Below, piece by piece: positions 49,328 to 58,087 of a DNA stretch of 64,000 bases (positions are counted from its first letter, which is position 1; each line of letters opens with the position of its first letter). The position numbers were made by a program, and so were the translations under genes. This stretch comes from Bacillaceae bacterium (GTDB taxonomy: Bacteria; Bacillota; Bacilli; Bacillales; Alkalibacillaceae). Where the stretch lies: contig JACDOD010000001.1 of assembly GCA_017656265.1 (NCBI GenBank), positions 372,001 to 436,000 of the forward strand, read 5' to 3'. The notes beneath the pieces were generated by a model. That model did no database searches. It had not been told where the DNA came from and was given only the letters and a program-made list of their open reading frames with translations.

Positions 49328-50230
49328 TCAAAAAAACCAGTTTCTTTTTGAATTTTCCCAGAGGAACAATAAATCATTCGGGTGATGGATGAGATGTGCA
49401 CCTTCCTTAATCAGCTGATTACAGCCTGTAGCATGACGTGCAAAAATGGAGTCAGGAACCACACAAACTTCACGCCCCTGCTCCAGTGCCTGTTCGGCCG
49501 TTATAAAGGTTCCGCTCTTTTCTCTGGCTTCAATGATTAACGTGGCAAAAGACAGCGCACTGATAATACGGTTTCGTTCAGGGAAATGCCATGGTTTAGG
49601 AGGAGTATGCGGTGGGTATTCAGAAAGCAGGAGATGCTCTGAGGCAAGCTTATTCATTAACTCTTCGTTTTCCTTAGGATAACAGTGATGAAAACCAAAT
49701 CCGAGGACCGCTATCGTTTTTCCCTTATAGTTCATTGCCGTCTGGTGTGCCAGGGTATCAACACCCCGGGCCATTCCACTGACGATTACCCAGTTTCGTT
49801 TAATTAATGTCGGCAGCAAATACTCCACTTTCTTCTGTGCATCTCTTGAATGATTCCTTGTACCTACGACGCTGATTTTGGGTTCATGTGTAAATAGCCT
49901 TACATTCCCGCAGGCGTAAAGGATTAAAGGCGGGTCAGGAATATTGGATAAATATAAAGGATAGGATGAATGGACGATGGAGATAATCGGGTATTTTTTC
50001 ATATCTTTTTCGATCGATTTCATGAGGATAGATGAATGGAGATCCTGATAAAGAATGAGCGCTTTTTCTGGGGGAAGATGAAAACGATGCTGGAGTTCGT
50101 CTGGCTTTACGGTGTATAAATCGGTAAGAAAGAAGTCTGTGTTCAACCACTTATAGGCTATTTTTCGGGAAGCTCCCCTTGCACGTAAGAGGTGCATCAG
50201 ACGGAAAACTATTTCATTGAAATCAACCAA
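49328..50230 (-). CDS. dprA: DNA processing protein DprA
   Basis: DprA loads RecA on incoming single-stranded DNA in natural transformation. The 300-residue protein has a short N-terminal helical domain (~1-70) and the Rossmann-fold core with VGTRNHSRDAQKK, VSGMARGVDTLAHQTA and FPERNRIISALS. The start appears to be TTG at 50230, with GGGAGAG about 9 nt upstream. It sits between sucD and topA as in B. subtilis. Its presence alone does not show competence, since the gene is widely conserved. Confidence 0.93.
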   Translation of the reverse strand: MVDFNEIVFRLMHLLRARGASRKIAYKWLNTDFFLTDLYTVKPDELQHRFHLPPEKALILYQDLHSSILMKSIEKDMKKYPIISIVHSSYPLYLSNIPDPPLILYACGNVRLFTHEPKISVVGTRNHSRDAQKKVEYLLPTLIKRNWVIVSGMARGVDTLAHQTAMNYKGKTIAVLGFGFHHCYPKENEELMNKLASEHLLLSEYPPHTPPKPWHFPERNRIISALSFATLIIEAREKSGTFITAEQALEQGREVCVVPDSIFARHATGCNQLIKEGAHLIHHPNDLLFLWENSKRNWFF

Positions 50231-50254
50231 ATGAATTCACTCTCCCTGTAATTC

Positions 50255-50296
50255 AATATTAAACATCCCCCCTGACAGAACATTTCAGGGGGGATG
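50255..50296 (-). terminator. Terminator hairpin after sucD
   Basis: Perfect 12-bp GC-rich arms CATCCCCCCTGA (50264-50275) and TCAGGGGGGATG (50285-50296) with a 9-nt loop are followed on the minus strand by TTTAATATT, a weak U-run. The dprA start lies close behind, so some read-through may supply dprA. Confidence 0.8.
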
Positions 50297-50333
50297 GTGC
50301 AACACTCATGCAGTTTTTCTAAGCCCCTTAATT

Positions 50334-51236
50334 TTAGTGGGTTTTACACTTATCATAAAGGCCTTTTTCTTTTAAGACATTGATTAACGTTTCTCCCATA
50401 ACCGCAGGCGTTTCGGCTACTTTAATGCCGCATTCATTCATCACGCGGATTTTCTCATCAGCCGTACCTTTCCCGCCGGAGATAATCGCACCGGCATGGC
50501 CCATGCGTTTTCCTGGAGGTGCAGTACGTCCGCCGATGAAGCCCACAACCGGTTTTGTCATGTTTTCTTTCACCCACTGTGCAGCTTCTTCTTCAGCAGT
50601 ACCCCCGATTTCACCAATCATCATAACCGCATAGGTTTCAGGGTCTTCGTTAAATGCTTTCAGTACGTCAATAAAGTTTGTGCCGTTAACTGGGTCTCCC
50701 CCGATCCCTACAGCAGTAGACTGACCGAAACCGGCCTGAGACAGCTGGTGAACCGCCTCATAAGTCAACGTTCCAGAACGGGAAACGACACCGATATGTC
50801 CTTTTTTGTGAATGTATCCTGGCATAATACCGATTTTACATTCTTCTGGTGTAATGACCCCCGGGCAGTTCGGACCTACAAGGCGTGTTTTCTTGCCTTC
50901 CATGTAACGCTTAACTTTCACCATATCCAGTACTGGAATATGCTCTGTAATACAGATAACCAGGTCAAGTTCAGCATCTACCGCTTCCATAATGGCATCA
51001 GCAGCAAATGGAGCTGGAACATAAATAACGGAAGCGTTTGCGCCTGTTTCTTTTACAGCTTCTTCAACTGTGTTAAATACGGGAACCCCTTCTACTTCTG
51101 TTCCTCCTTTTCCAGGAGTTACACCGCCAACAATTTTGGTTCCGTATTCAAGCATCTGTTTCGTATGGAAAAGGGCTGTAGAACCCGTAATACCCTGAAC
51201 AATTACTTTAGTGTCCTTATTAATAAATACACTCAT
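50334..51236 (-). CDS. sucD: Succinyl-CoA synthetase alpha subunit
   Basis: With SucC it converts succinyl-CoA to succinate and makes a nucleoside triphosphate in the TCA cycle. The 300-residue protein has the CoA-binding fold ([19 protein letters not shown]) and the phospho-histidine loop [14 protein letters not shown] (~245). It starts 17 nt after sucC with a terminator behind it. Confidence 0.98.
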   Translation of the reverse strand: MSVFINKDTKVIVQGITGSTALFHTKQMLEYGTKIVGGVTPGKGGTEVEGVPVFNTVEEAVKETGANASVIYVPAPFAADAIMEAVDAELDLVICITEHIPVLDMVKVKRYMEGKKTRLVGPNCPGVITPEECKIGIMPGYIHKKGHIGVVSRSGTLTYEAVHQLSQAGFGQSTAVGIGGDPVNGTNFIDVLKAFNEDPETYAVMMIGEIGGTAEEEAAQWVKENMTKPVVGFIGGRTAPPGKRMGHAGAIISGGKGTADEKIRVMNECGIKVAETPAVMGETLINVLKEKGLYDKCKTH

Positions 51237-51253
51237 TTTCGTCCGTCCTTTCC

Positions 51254-52414
51254 TTATTTTACTAGTGATACAATTTTTTCTGCGGCATCAGCCATGGAAT
51301 CAGCTGAAGTAATATTTAGACCAGATTCATCAAGGATCTTTTTACCGAGATCCACATTTGTACCTTCAAGACGCACAACAAGCGGAATGTTTAATCCAAC
51401 CTGTTTTGTTGCTTCCACGACACCTTCAGCAATGACATCACATTTCATAATGCCGCCAAAGATGTTGACAAGAATACCTTTTACATTGGAATCGGACAAA
51501 ATGATTTTGAATGCTTCTGTAACCTTTTCTGTCGTTGCACCACCGCCAACATCAAGGAAGTTAGCCGGTTCACCGCCGTAATGTTTAATGATGTCCATAG
51601 TTGCCATCGCAAGTCCGGCACCATTTACCATACAGCCGATATTTCCGTCAAGAGAGATGTAGCTTAAGTCATACTTAGAAGCTTCTACTTCTTTTGGATC
51701 TTCTTCATCCAGATCACGGTACTCCAGTACATCCTTTTGACGATAAAGCGCATTGTCGTCAAAGTTTAATTTCGCATCCAGTGCAAGAACTTCACCGTCA
51801 CCTGTTGTTACAAGCGGGTTAATTTCTGCAATGGAGCAATCTTTTTCAACAAATACTTGATAAAGGCTCATCATAAACTTCACAGCTTTTCCAACAAGCT
51901 CTTTTGGAATATTGATGTTAAACGCCAGTCTTCTTGCCTGGAATGGAGTCAGACCAGTTACAGGATCGATGACTTCTTTAAAGATTTTTTCAGGTGTTTT
52001 TGCAGCAACTTCTTCGATTTCTGTACCGCCCTCTTCTGAAGCCATCATAACAACGCGTGAAGTGGCGCGGTCGAGAACTACACCTACATAGTATTCTTTT
52101 TGGATGTCACAGCCTTCTTCAATGTAAAGACGCTTGACTTCTTTACCTTCAGGCCCAGTTTGATGGGTAACAAGGGTTTTACCCAGCAATTCTTCGGCGT
52201 ATGTACGCACTTCGTCTAAGTTTTTAGCAAGCTTTACACCGCCGGCTTTACCGCGTCCGCCAGCGTGAATTTGAGCTTTAACAACTTTTACTTCTCCTTC
52301 AAGTTCCTTTGCGGCTTCTACTGCTTCATCTACTGAGAAAGCCACCCGGCCATTTGGAACAGCGACGCCGTATTTACGAAATATTTCCTTTGCTTGATAC
52401 TCATGAATGTTCAT
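51254..52414 (-). CDS. sucC: Succinyl-CoA synthetase beta subunit
   Basis: The ATP-grasp subunit that binds nucleotide. The 386-residue protein starts [17 protein letters not shown] and has [27 protein letters not shown] and the C-terminal [16 protein letters not shown]. The ATG at 52414 has GGGAGG at 7 nt; a 28-codon in-frame extension is not typical of the family. The gene directly follows a GC-rich intergenic repeat array. Confidence 0.98.
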   Translation of the reverse strand: MNIHEYQAKEIFRKYGVAVPNGRVAFSVDEAVEAAKELEGEVKVVKAQIHAGGRGKAGGVKLAKNLDEVRTYAEELLGKTLVTHQTGPEGKEVKRLYIEEGCDIQKEYYVGVVLDRATSRVVMMASEEGGTEIEEVAAKTPEKIFKEVIDPVTGLTPFQARRLAFNINIPKELVGKAVKFMMSLYQVFVEKDCSIAEINPLVTTGDGEVLALDAKLNFDDNALYRQKDVLEYRDLDEEDPKEVEASKYDLSYISLDGNIGCMVNGAGLAMATMDIIKHYGGEPANFLDVGGGATTEKVTEAFKIILSDSNVKGILVNIFGGIMKCDVIAEGVVEATKQVGLNIPLVVRLEGTNVDLGKKILDESGLNITSADSMADAAEKIVSLVK

Positions 52415-52611
52415 GTTCCATCCTCCCATCAAATTGTCACTGCATGTACATTTTATAAATCTTGTTGGAAATTGTCCACACATTACCACATTATACATGA
52501 AAACCTTTTGAAATTAAAAGGAGCGTTTTATATTCAGACCATGATTTTTTCATCTATATTTTGTTGAAACCGGCATCCATTTATTAATTTTTCTAGGGGA
52601 GAGCAAATCTA
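52415..52611 (-). promoter_or_regulatory. sucC upstream region with a probable promoter
   Basis: No gene is seen. On the minus strand TATAAT (52490-52495) is preceded directly by TG, and TTTAAT at 17 nt upstream is a weak -35. The distance to sucC is about 75 nt. Farther upstream the sequence is AT-rich up to the repeat array. Confidence 0.4.
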
Positions 52612-52872
52612 GGGGCTGGGCGCTGAAGCTAGACAATACAGAAAAGCGTAAGCGCCCCGTTTAGCCCCGAAAACGGCTGGAGGGCCACCGAGGAGGCTGT
52701 TGCCGCCGCAGGGGGGCCGAAGCCGCTCGAGGGGCTGGGCACTGAAGCTAGACAATACAGAAAAGCGTAAGCGCCCCGTTTAGCCCCGAAAACGGCTGGA
52801 GGACCACCGAGGAGGCTGTCGCCGCCGCAGGGGGACCGAAGCCGCTCGAGGGGCTGGGCGCTGAAGCTAGAT
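52612..52872. repeat. GC-rich tandem repeat array, 119-bp units (copy 1)
   Basis: Two full 119-bp units (start points 52612 and 52731) and a partial third (from 52850) differ at only a few positions. Each unit holds GAAAAGCGTAAGCGCC, a small CCGTTT/AAACGG hairpin, and a closing GGGGCTGGGCGCTGAAGCT whose GGCGCT can pair back with AGCGCC. The array is far richer in G and C than the neighbouring genes. It has no ribosome site and no conserved reading frame, since 119 is not a multiple of three. It is probably a structured intergenic repeat of the kind seen in several Bacillaceae. Confidence 0.85.
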
Positions 52873-52927
52873 AACGCTTCTCTCAATTGTAATAGGCTCA
52901 CATGTTATACTTTTTTATCTTTTCAGA

Positions 52928-52986
52928 GTCAAAAAATATCCGAACTCATTTCAGTCATGCGACAATTGAATACAGTTCGGATATTT
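52928..52986 (-). terminator. Terminator-like hairpin after ylqH
   Basis: Perfect 13-bp arms AAATATCCGAACT (52934-52946) and AGTTCGGATATTT (52974-52986) flank a 27-nt loop, followed on the minus strand by six T residues. A hairpin with the same core arms lies in the same place relative to the second repeat array. The 52987-53053 stretch between this and ylqH shows nothing firm. Confidence 0.65.
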
Positions 52987-53053
52987 CGTTGCCTTTTGCC
53001 GTTTTATCACGGCCTCATTGTTTGAATTAAAATGGGGCTTGATTGGACAGCCA

Positions 53054-53338
53054 CTATTTGTTTTGGTTAAATTCCTGATCCGCGTGATAAATAAAGGCAA
53101 ATACTTCCGCGACAGCCTGAAATAGTTCTTCTGGTATCGTCTGATTGATTTCTAATTCACCTAGCAGTTCGGTTAAAGCAGGATCTTCTTTGATAGGCAC
53201 ACCATGTTCTATTGCCTTTTCTAATATAGATTCTGCAATTTTTCCTTTTCCTTTTGCCACCACTCTCGGAGCTGATTCGATGTCAGCATCATAGTTCAGG
53301 GCAATGGCTTCTTTCCGTTCCAAATTTCTTTTTTTCAT
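53054..53338 (-). CDS. ylqH: FlhB C-terminal-domain homologue YlqH
   Basis: A 94-residue stand-alone protein that resembles the cytoplasmic end of FlhB: APRVVAKGKGKIAESILEKA, then IPEELFQAVAEVFAFIY, close to FFQAVAEVLAYVY in the FlhB encoded at 24.4 kb. It lacks the NPTH autocleavage motif and all membrane helices. It overlaps ylqG by 4 nt (ATGA). The pair is known in Bacillus, but I know of no assigned function. A role in export control is inference from homology alone. Confidence 0.88.
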   Translation of the reverse strand: MKKRNLERKEAIALNYDADIESAPRVVAKGKGKIAESILEKAIEHGVPIKEDPALTELLGELEINQTIPEELFQAVAEVFAFIYHADQEFNQNK

Positions 53339-55188
53339 ATTTTCACATCCAATCCCTGATCAGGAATCCGTCTGGGTGAAAGGGGTTCTGGATTTTTATG
53401 GGCTTTCCGATGAACCTGCAACGATTTCACCACTATGGATGACAGGTGGTAATTCTGCTTCTTCAACCCTTCCTGCAAAGAGGGTTTTAAATTTGAAACA
53501 ACAGGAGTTAACAAATCTGGGTTAGGATGATAAACTGTCAGACCCACCGTTTTATTTTGCACATTCATGTCAATAACAGTTTCTTTTAAATGGGGCATGG
53601 AGAGATAAAACATAATCCGGCAAAATGCCGGTTCCAAATTACCTTTCTCATCGCCCTTCCCCTCAAAGTCCATGACCACGTCCTCTTTTAGGCCAAAGAT
53701 TTCTCCGGGAATTTGCAGACTGAACTGACGGTATGGATCTGTCTGGTCCTGAATGGTGGACAGTAAAAGACCATTTAAAACTTGCAGGAGCTGCTGGGTT
53801 TGCGATTTTATGGGGGCATCCTTGGTCTGGTTAGCAACAGAACTCAAAAGGCTGGTAAGGGATGGATAAGTTCCTTCCAGTTCCAGATTCGGAGTCAGCA
53901 AGGATAATAAACCCTGAATTCCTGTAAAAAACCGTTTTCCTGTATTTCCCTGACTATACAATGAATGAATGAATTGCCAGTATTGCAGAACCTGCTTATG
54001 CTTTGGACTCAATGTCTGTTCCAAAAGTCCCTGAACCTCACCTTCCATCCTGCTGATTAATGACTGTATTTGTTTGGCATCCGTTGAATCCATTTTGATT
54101 CTCATTCCCTGAATCTCTTTCTGCAGGTCTGGTGACAGCTGATCGAAAACTTTTAATAGGGTGCTGCTTGTTAATAGCCGTTTTATTACCTGATGATTGG
54201 TTCTGGCACTTTGAAGCATGTTGAGAATATGTTTGACGTCAGCCTGTTCAGGAGCATTACCATGATGGATAAGCTGCTGAAAAGTTGAGTCAAACTTTTT
54301 ATCCGTTAAAAAGGATAGTGGTGATTCGGATAAAGGGATGTGGCTCGACAGTACGGTTTTTGCATTCAATTTCCCGTCTGCATCAATGTATCCCTGTTGC
54401 TTTGCCCAATTTAACAGTGTTTCCTGCCAGGAAGAATAGGTTTTGTTTTTTGAAATAATCCCTGCTTTTTGCAGAAAGGAAAATGTGGTACGATCACTCG
54501 TTTGAGCTTCCGCCAAAAGCTGTCCTATCCAATGATGCTGAAGAGTAACAGAATTTTTAACCTGACTGAATGCTGCCAGGGATCGATACAATTGAAACCC
54601 TTCTTTTGTCAGAGCCGGCTGTTCATGAAGCAAGAACTGCAGGTCTGATGCCATCTTCGTGAGAGACTTCTGCTGAAACACCCTCGCGTAAAGGGAATCA
54701 AACACTTCCCTGGTCATAGGCAACTTCCGCTTCATCATTTCAAGCAAAACAGAAGCTCCCTTTTCAAACGAGGAACTTCGGTTTAATAATATGAAAGCTT
54801 GTTTCAGCTTGTCTTTCTGAATAGGGATTTGTTCATGAAGAATCATGCTTACCAATTGTTTTTGAAATTTCCCGGCTTTGAGGCCAAGTCTTGCCAATAT
54901 ATGTGTTACCTGATCCATTTCTTTTTGTACAGGCTTTTCACTGATCACTTTCAGATGAATATAGGGACTGATATTCTTTACTTGAAAAACATATCGCTGA
55001 TTTGCCTGCAGTGCACGTTCCAGATGAGCGACAATGGTTTTCCCGCCCAGCTGCACCATCGCTTTATGCTCAGGGAAAAACCGGATGACTTTTCCAGTAA
55101 TAAATTGACCCTTTCTTAGCACAGCCGGAGGGGTCTTACCATGCTGAAGCCGTATGGACTGAAATAGTTTGGATGCCTGTGCCTGCAT
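53335..55188 (-). CDS. ylqG: YlqG, FliK-like C-terminal domain protein of unknown function
   Basis: A 617-residue protein of unknown role. It has an N-terminal part with an OB-like segment (RKGQFITGKVIRFFPEHKAM), a long helical, Gln/Leu-rich middle, and a C-terminal domain (~525-600: FYLSMPHLKETVIDMNVQNK, then VVSNLKPSLQEGLKKQNYHL) that resembles the substrate-switch domain of FliK. The start is ATG at 55188 with GAGGGGG at 7 nt. It follows rnhB and is coupled to ylqH. The length is longer than the ~520 residues I recall for B. subtilis YlqG. Confidence 0.82.
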   Translation of the reverse strand: MQAQASKLFQSIRLQHGKTPPAVLRKGQFITGKVIRFFPEHKAMVQLGGKTIVAHLERALQANQRYVFQVKNISPYIHLKVISEKPVQKEMDQVTHILARLGLKAGKFQKQLVSMILHEQIPIQKDKLKQAFILLNRSSSFEKGASVLLEMMKRKLPMTREVFDSLYARVFQQKSLTKMASDLQFLLHEQPALTKEGFQLYRSLAAFSQVKNSVTLQHHWIGQLLAEAQTSDRTTFSFLQKAGIISKNKTYSSWQETLLNWAKQQGYIDADGKLNAKTVLSSHIPLSESPLSFLTDKKFDSTFQQLIHHGNAPEQADVKHILNMLQSARTNHQVIKRLLTSSTLLKVFDQLSPDLQKEIQGMRIKMDSTDAKQIQSLISRMEGEVQGLLEQTLSPKHKQVLQYWQFIHSLYSQGNTGKRFFTGIQGLLSLLTPNLELEGTYPSLTSLLSSVANQTKDAPIKSQTQQLLQVLNGLLLSTIQDQTDPYRQFSLQIPGEIFGLKEDVVMDFEGKGDEKGNLEPAFCRIMFYLSMPHLKETVIDMNVQNKTVGLTVYHPNPDLLTPVVSNLKPSLQEGLKKQNYHLSSIVVKSLQVHRKAHKNPEPLSPRRIPDQGLDVKI

Positions 55189-55239
55189 ATTTAAGCCCCC
55201 TCTTGTCAAAATCATAACTCTTCAAATAGATCTGAGAAT

Positions 55240-56013
55240 TTATTTGATAAAGTCCTTTACAGGTGCAAAAGTTAATCGGTGATATGGACATGGCCCCTGT
55301 GACTTTAATGTTTCTAAATGCCGGGACGTCCCATACCCCATATTTGTACCAAAACCATACTCGGGATATTGTTCATGAATCTCCTTCATCATCCGGTCTC
55401 TGGTCACCTTGGCAAGTATGCTCGCAGCTGCAATAGATATACTTCTTTGATCACCCTTGGTTAAAGACAGCTGTGGAATTGGCAAATCCTTTAATTCCAT
55501 TGCATCAATGAACAAATATTCTGGTGTGACGGTCAGTTCAGAAACTGCTTTTTTCATAGCCAATTTTGCTGCCTGATAAATATTAATACGGTCGATCATC
55601 TGGTTATCGACTATGCCGATTCCATAAGTTACAGCTGCTTCCCGAATCCGTTCAAAAAATTCATTCCGTTGATTCTCTGATAATTTTTTAGAGTCATTTA
55701 ATCCCTCAAGATAAAAATCTTCAGGTAGAATGCAGGCTGCAGCAACTACAGGCCCAGCAAGCGGCCCTCTGCCTGCCTCATCTATTCCAGCAACCCTGTA
55801 CATCCCCTTCTGGTACAGAGATTTCTCATAAACTTTCATTTTCTCAAATTGCTGCTTTAATTGATTTTTCTTTTCCAGTTTCTTCTGATAAGTTTGAATA
55901 AGCTTTTGTACACCTTTCCGCTGATCGTTTATAAATTGCTGCCATTCTTCATCTGTATATGTATCGGTCTGGAGCATTTGCTTAATTTCTTGAATGGTTT
56001 TATGCTCTGCCAT
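55240..56013 (-). CDS. rnhB: Ribonuclease HII
   Basis: RNase HII nicks at ribonucleotides in DNA duplexes and starts ribonucleotide repair. The 257-residue protein has the N-terminal extension typical of Bacillus (~1-70), then the metal ligands D78 and E79 (GIDEAGRGPLAGPV), an Asp in YLFIDAMEL (~170), and KGDQRSISIAAASILAKVTRD. The ATG at 56013 has GGGGGAG upstream. It lies between two repeat arrays with ylqG and ylqH behind it. Confidence 0.97.
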   Translation of the reverse strand: MAEHKTIQEIKQMLQTDTYTDEEWQQFINDQRKGVQKLIQTYQKKLEKKNQLKQQFEKMKVYEKSLYQKGMYRVAGIDEAGRGPLAGPVVAAACILPEDFYLEGLNDSKKLSENQRNEFFERIREAAVTYGIGIVDNQMIDRINIYQAAKLAMKKAVSELTVTPEYLFIDAMELKDLPIPQLSLTKGDQRSISIAAASILAKVTRDRMMKEIHEQYPEYGFGTNMGYGTSRHLETLKSQGPCPYHRLTFAPVKDFIK

Positions 56014-56060
56014 AACTTCTCCCCCATTTATCATATGTATCGGTTTTCTTTAGAAAAAAT

Positions 56061-56585
56061 AAAGAGGCTGGGACATAAATAATAGAACGGTGTTTACACA
56101 CTCAACATGCACAGACCACCGCAGGTAATCATTTGCTGAACATCCCGCAGACAACGAAGGATGAGTGGTCGAGGAAGCTTTAGGCTGCACTGCAGAATAG
56201 CGAAGTATTTTGAAAAGAAAAGCGTAAGCGCCCCGCTTAGCCCCGAAAACGGCTGGAGGGCCACCGAGGAGGCTGTCGCCGCCGGAGGAGGACCGAAGCC
56301 GCTCGAGGGGCTGGGCGCTGAAGCTGGACAATACAGAAAAGCGTAAGCGCACCGTTTTGCCTCGAAAACGGATGGAGGGCCACCGAGGAGGGCTGCCTGA
56401 GCCGCGGGGGGACCGAAGCCGCTCGAGGGGCTGGGCGCTGAAGCTGGACAATCATTCCTCCAGTTGAAAGATGATAATAAATTTTTATGCTTTCTATATA
56501 ATCGATGGAAAAATAACCGAACTTATTCATGTCATTATGAATTCAGTTCGGATATATCATTACATTTCATCAGTTTTGTCCCATC
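56061..56585. repeat. Composite intergenic element with GC-rich 119-bp repeats (copy 2)
   Basis: The whole 584-bp gap between rnhB and rbgA is repeat sequence. It opens with AAAGAGGCTGGGACATAA (56061-56078) and closes with TTTTGTCCCA; TGGGACA and TGTCCCA form short inverted ends. Inside, 56217-56450 holds two GC-rich units of the same family as the array before sucC (starts at 56217 and 56336, 119 bp apart), the second more diverged. A CCGAACT/AGTTCGG hairpin follows about 60 bp later. The open frames that cross it are not genes. Confidence 0.8.
56506..56555 (-). terminator. Terminator-like hairpin after rbgA
   Basis: Arms ATAACCGAACT (56513-56523) and AGTTCGGATAT (56545-56555) pair with one mismatch. 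On the minus strand the stem runs into ATTTTTCC. Core arms and orientation match the hairpin behind ylqH. Confidence 0.6.
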
Positions 56586-56597
56586 AACTGAATATTC

Positions 56598-57440
56598 CTA
56601 CGGGTGATCCAGTGTAATGTTTCCGAGCTTTCCTGTCCGGAGATCCCGCAGAATAATATCGGATGTTTTATCATAATCGACCATGCCGCCACCGGATAGA
56701 CAGCCCCGTTTTTTTCCGATTGTATCAAACCAGGATACGTAATCGGATTCATTCAGATCAAATCCATACCTCTCCACAAGGCGCTCAGGATAATGCTCCT
56801 TGAAAAATTTAAGAACAAAGAGGGCCACATCATCTATAGGAAGCAAATGGTCTTTAATAGTACCAATCGCTGCCAGTTTATATCCTACTTCTTCATCTTC
56901 AAACTTTGGCCATAAAATTCCCGGGGTATCTAACAGTTCAAAATCCTTTTTAAGCTTTATCCACTGTTGTGCTGTCGTTACGCCAGGGCGATCACCGGTT
57001 TTTGCAATTTTCTTTTTTACCAGCTGGTTAATTAGCGTTGATTTACCGACATTAGGAATTCCCAAAATCATTGCTCGGATCGGCCTGGGGCGAACCCCTT
57101 TCTTCTTCAGCCGTTCAAGTTTCTTTTCTCCAAGCTCTCGGGCTTCCTTCAGAACCTGCTTTAGATCTTGCGGATCGTTTACGTTTACAGCCAGACATGA
57201 TGTATCCTGTTTTTTAAAATGCTCAAGCCATTGATTGGTCAGCTCTTCATCAGCCAGATCCTTTTTCATCAAAAGAACTAGTTTATCCTTTTGCCCTAAA
57301 GTATCCTGCAGCATGGGGTTTTGTGAAGAAACCGGAACACGTGCATCAACCAGTTCCATCACAAAATCCACAAGTTTTAATTTTTCCTGAACCTGGCGTT
57401 TTGCTTTTGCCATATGTCCAGGGAACCACTGAATAGTCAT
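56598..57440 (-). CDS. rbgA: Ribosome biogenesis GTPase RbgA (YlqF)
   Basis: RbgA acts late in 50S assembly and is essential in B. subtilis. It is a circularly permuted GTPase: the G4 motif (KKDLAD, 59-64) comes before G1 (GIPNVGKST, 127-135) and G3 (DTPG, 171-174), and the N-terminus has the conserved IQWFPGHMAKA. The 280-residue length is normal. Its GTPase-activating partner is the ribosome, and L19, L6 and L16 lie near its site of action, so closeness to rplS is notable. Confidence 0.97.
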   Translation of the reverse strand: MTIQWFPGHMAKAKRQVQEKLKLVDFVMELVDARVPVSSQNPMLQDTLGQKDKLVLLMKKDLADEELTNQWLEHFKKQDTSCLAVNVNDPQDLKQVLKEARELGEKKLERLKKKGVRPRPIRAMILGIPNVGKSTLINQLVKKKIAKTGDRPGVTTAQQWIKLKKDFELLDTPGILWPKFEDEEVGYKLAAIGTIKDHLLPIDDVALFVLKFFKEHYPERLVERYGFDLNESDYVSWFDTIGKKRGCLSGGGMVDYDKTSDIILRDLRTGKLGNITLDHP

Positions 57441-57453
57441 GTTGCATCACCTT

Positions 57454-57984
57454 CTAATATTGAATATATCGAAACCGGTTAAACGGCCAGTAAATCAACT
57501 TAGCTTCTCCCACTATCTGGTCATAGGAGACCAATCCGATCATCCGGCTATCCGTCGAATTGGTACGATTGTCCCCAAGAACTAATACATGCCTGTCCGG
57601 TATTTTTTGATAAAAACCACTTATATCCTCAAGGGCAAAATTGTACGTAATTTCCCGGTCAAAAGGTTCTTGTACAGGTTCCCCATTCACATACAATACA
57701 TTATTCTGATAGGCTATATGCTCCCCGGGGAGGCCAATAACCCGCTTGATGTAGTCCCGGTCTTTGGTAGCATGAAAAACAATAATGTCAAACCGCTCCG
57801 GCTTGCCTAATTTGTAGCTTAACTTATTGACAAGCAATTGGTCGCCATCCATCAGATTAGGAAGCATGGAGGGGCCTTCTACTACAATGGGAGTCAGTAC
57901 AATTGCCCGTATTAATACAGCAAAGATAAATGCCATGATCATTGCTTTTAACCAATCCAACCATTCACCTTTACTAGAGGTCAT
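57454..57984 (-). CDS. lepB: Type I signal peptidase (SipS family)
   Basis: Cleaves signal peptides from exported proteins at the outer face of the membrane. The 176-residue protein has one N-terminal membrane helix (~10-32), the catalytic Ser39 in GPSMLP, the general-base Lys80 in RDYIKRVIGLPGE, and LGDNRTNSTDSR. The start is ATG at 57984 with GGAGGG at 7 nt. In B. subtilis no peptidase gene lies between rplS and rbgA, so this placement is a difference. Confidence 0.96.
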   Translation of the reverse strand: MTSSKGEWLDWLKAMIMAFIFAVLIRAIVLTPIVVEGPSMLPNLMDGDQLLVNKLSYKLGKPERFDIIVFHATKDRDYIKRVIGLPGEHIAYQNNVLYVNGEPVQEPFDREITYNFALEDISGFYQKIPDRHVLVLGDNRTNSTDSRMIGLVSYDQIVGEAKLIYWPFNRFRYIQY

Positions 57985-58040
57985 AGCATTCCCTCCGAGT
58001 CTATTGGACATTCAATCGTTCCATATGTAATGCCGGATTA

Positions 58041-58072
58041 GAAAAAAGGAGCTTGACATAGCAAGCTCCTCT
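58041..58072 (-). terminator. Intrinsic terminator after rplS
   Basis: Perfect 9-bp arms AGGAGCTTG (58047-58055) and CAAGCTCCT (58062-58070) with a 6-nt loop are followed on the minus strand by TTTTTTC. It ends the rplS transcript before lepB. Confidence 0.92.
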
Positions 58073-58087
58073 TCTAAGTAAAAAACA

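Noticed and set aside
50496-51581. A 361-codon open frame on the plus strand opposite sucC-sucD
   Set aside because: It lies wholly antisense to two certain genes, has no ribosome site, and its product is low-complexity and unlike any family; it is a by-product of the codon use of sucC and sucD.
52612-52872. CRISPR array
   Set aside because: Units are 119 bp and nearly identical throughout, with no short repeat and unique spacers and no cas genes nearby.
52629-52901. Open frame across the GC-rich array (Pro/Ser/Leu-rich product)
   Set aside because: The 119-bp period shifts frame at every unit, there is no ribosome site, and composition follows the repeat; the same holds for frames at 56050-56530.
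56061-56585. Insertion sequence with a transposase
   Set aside because: The short inverted ends resemble those of intergenic repeats, but no transposase-like frame is present in the 500-bp element.
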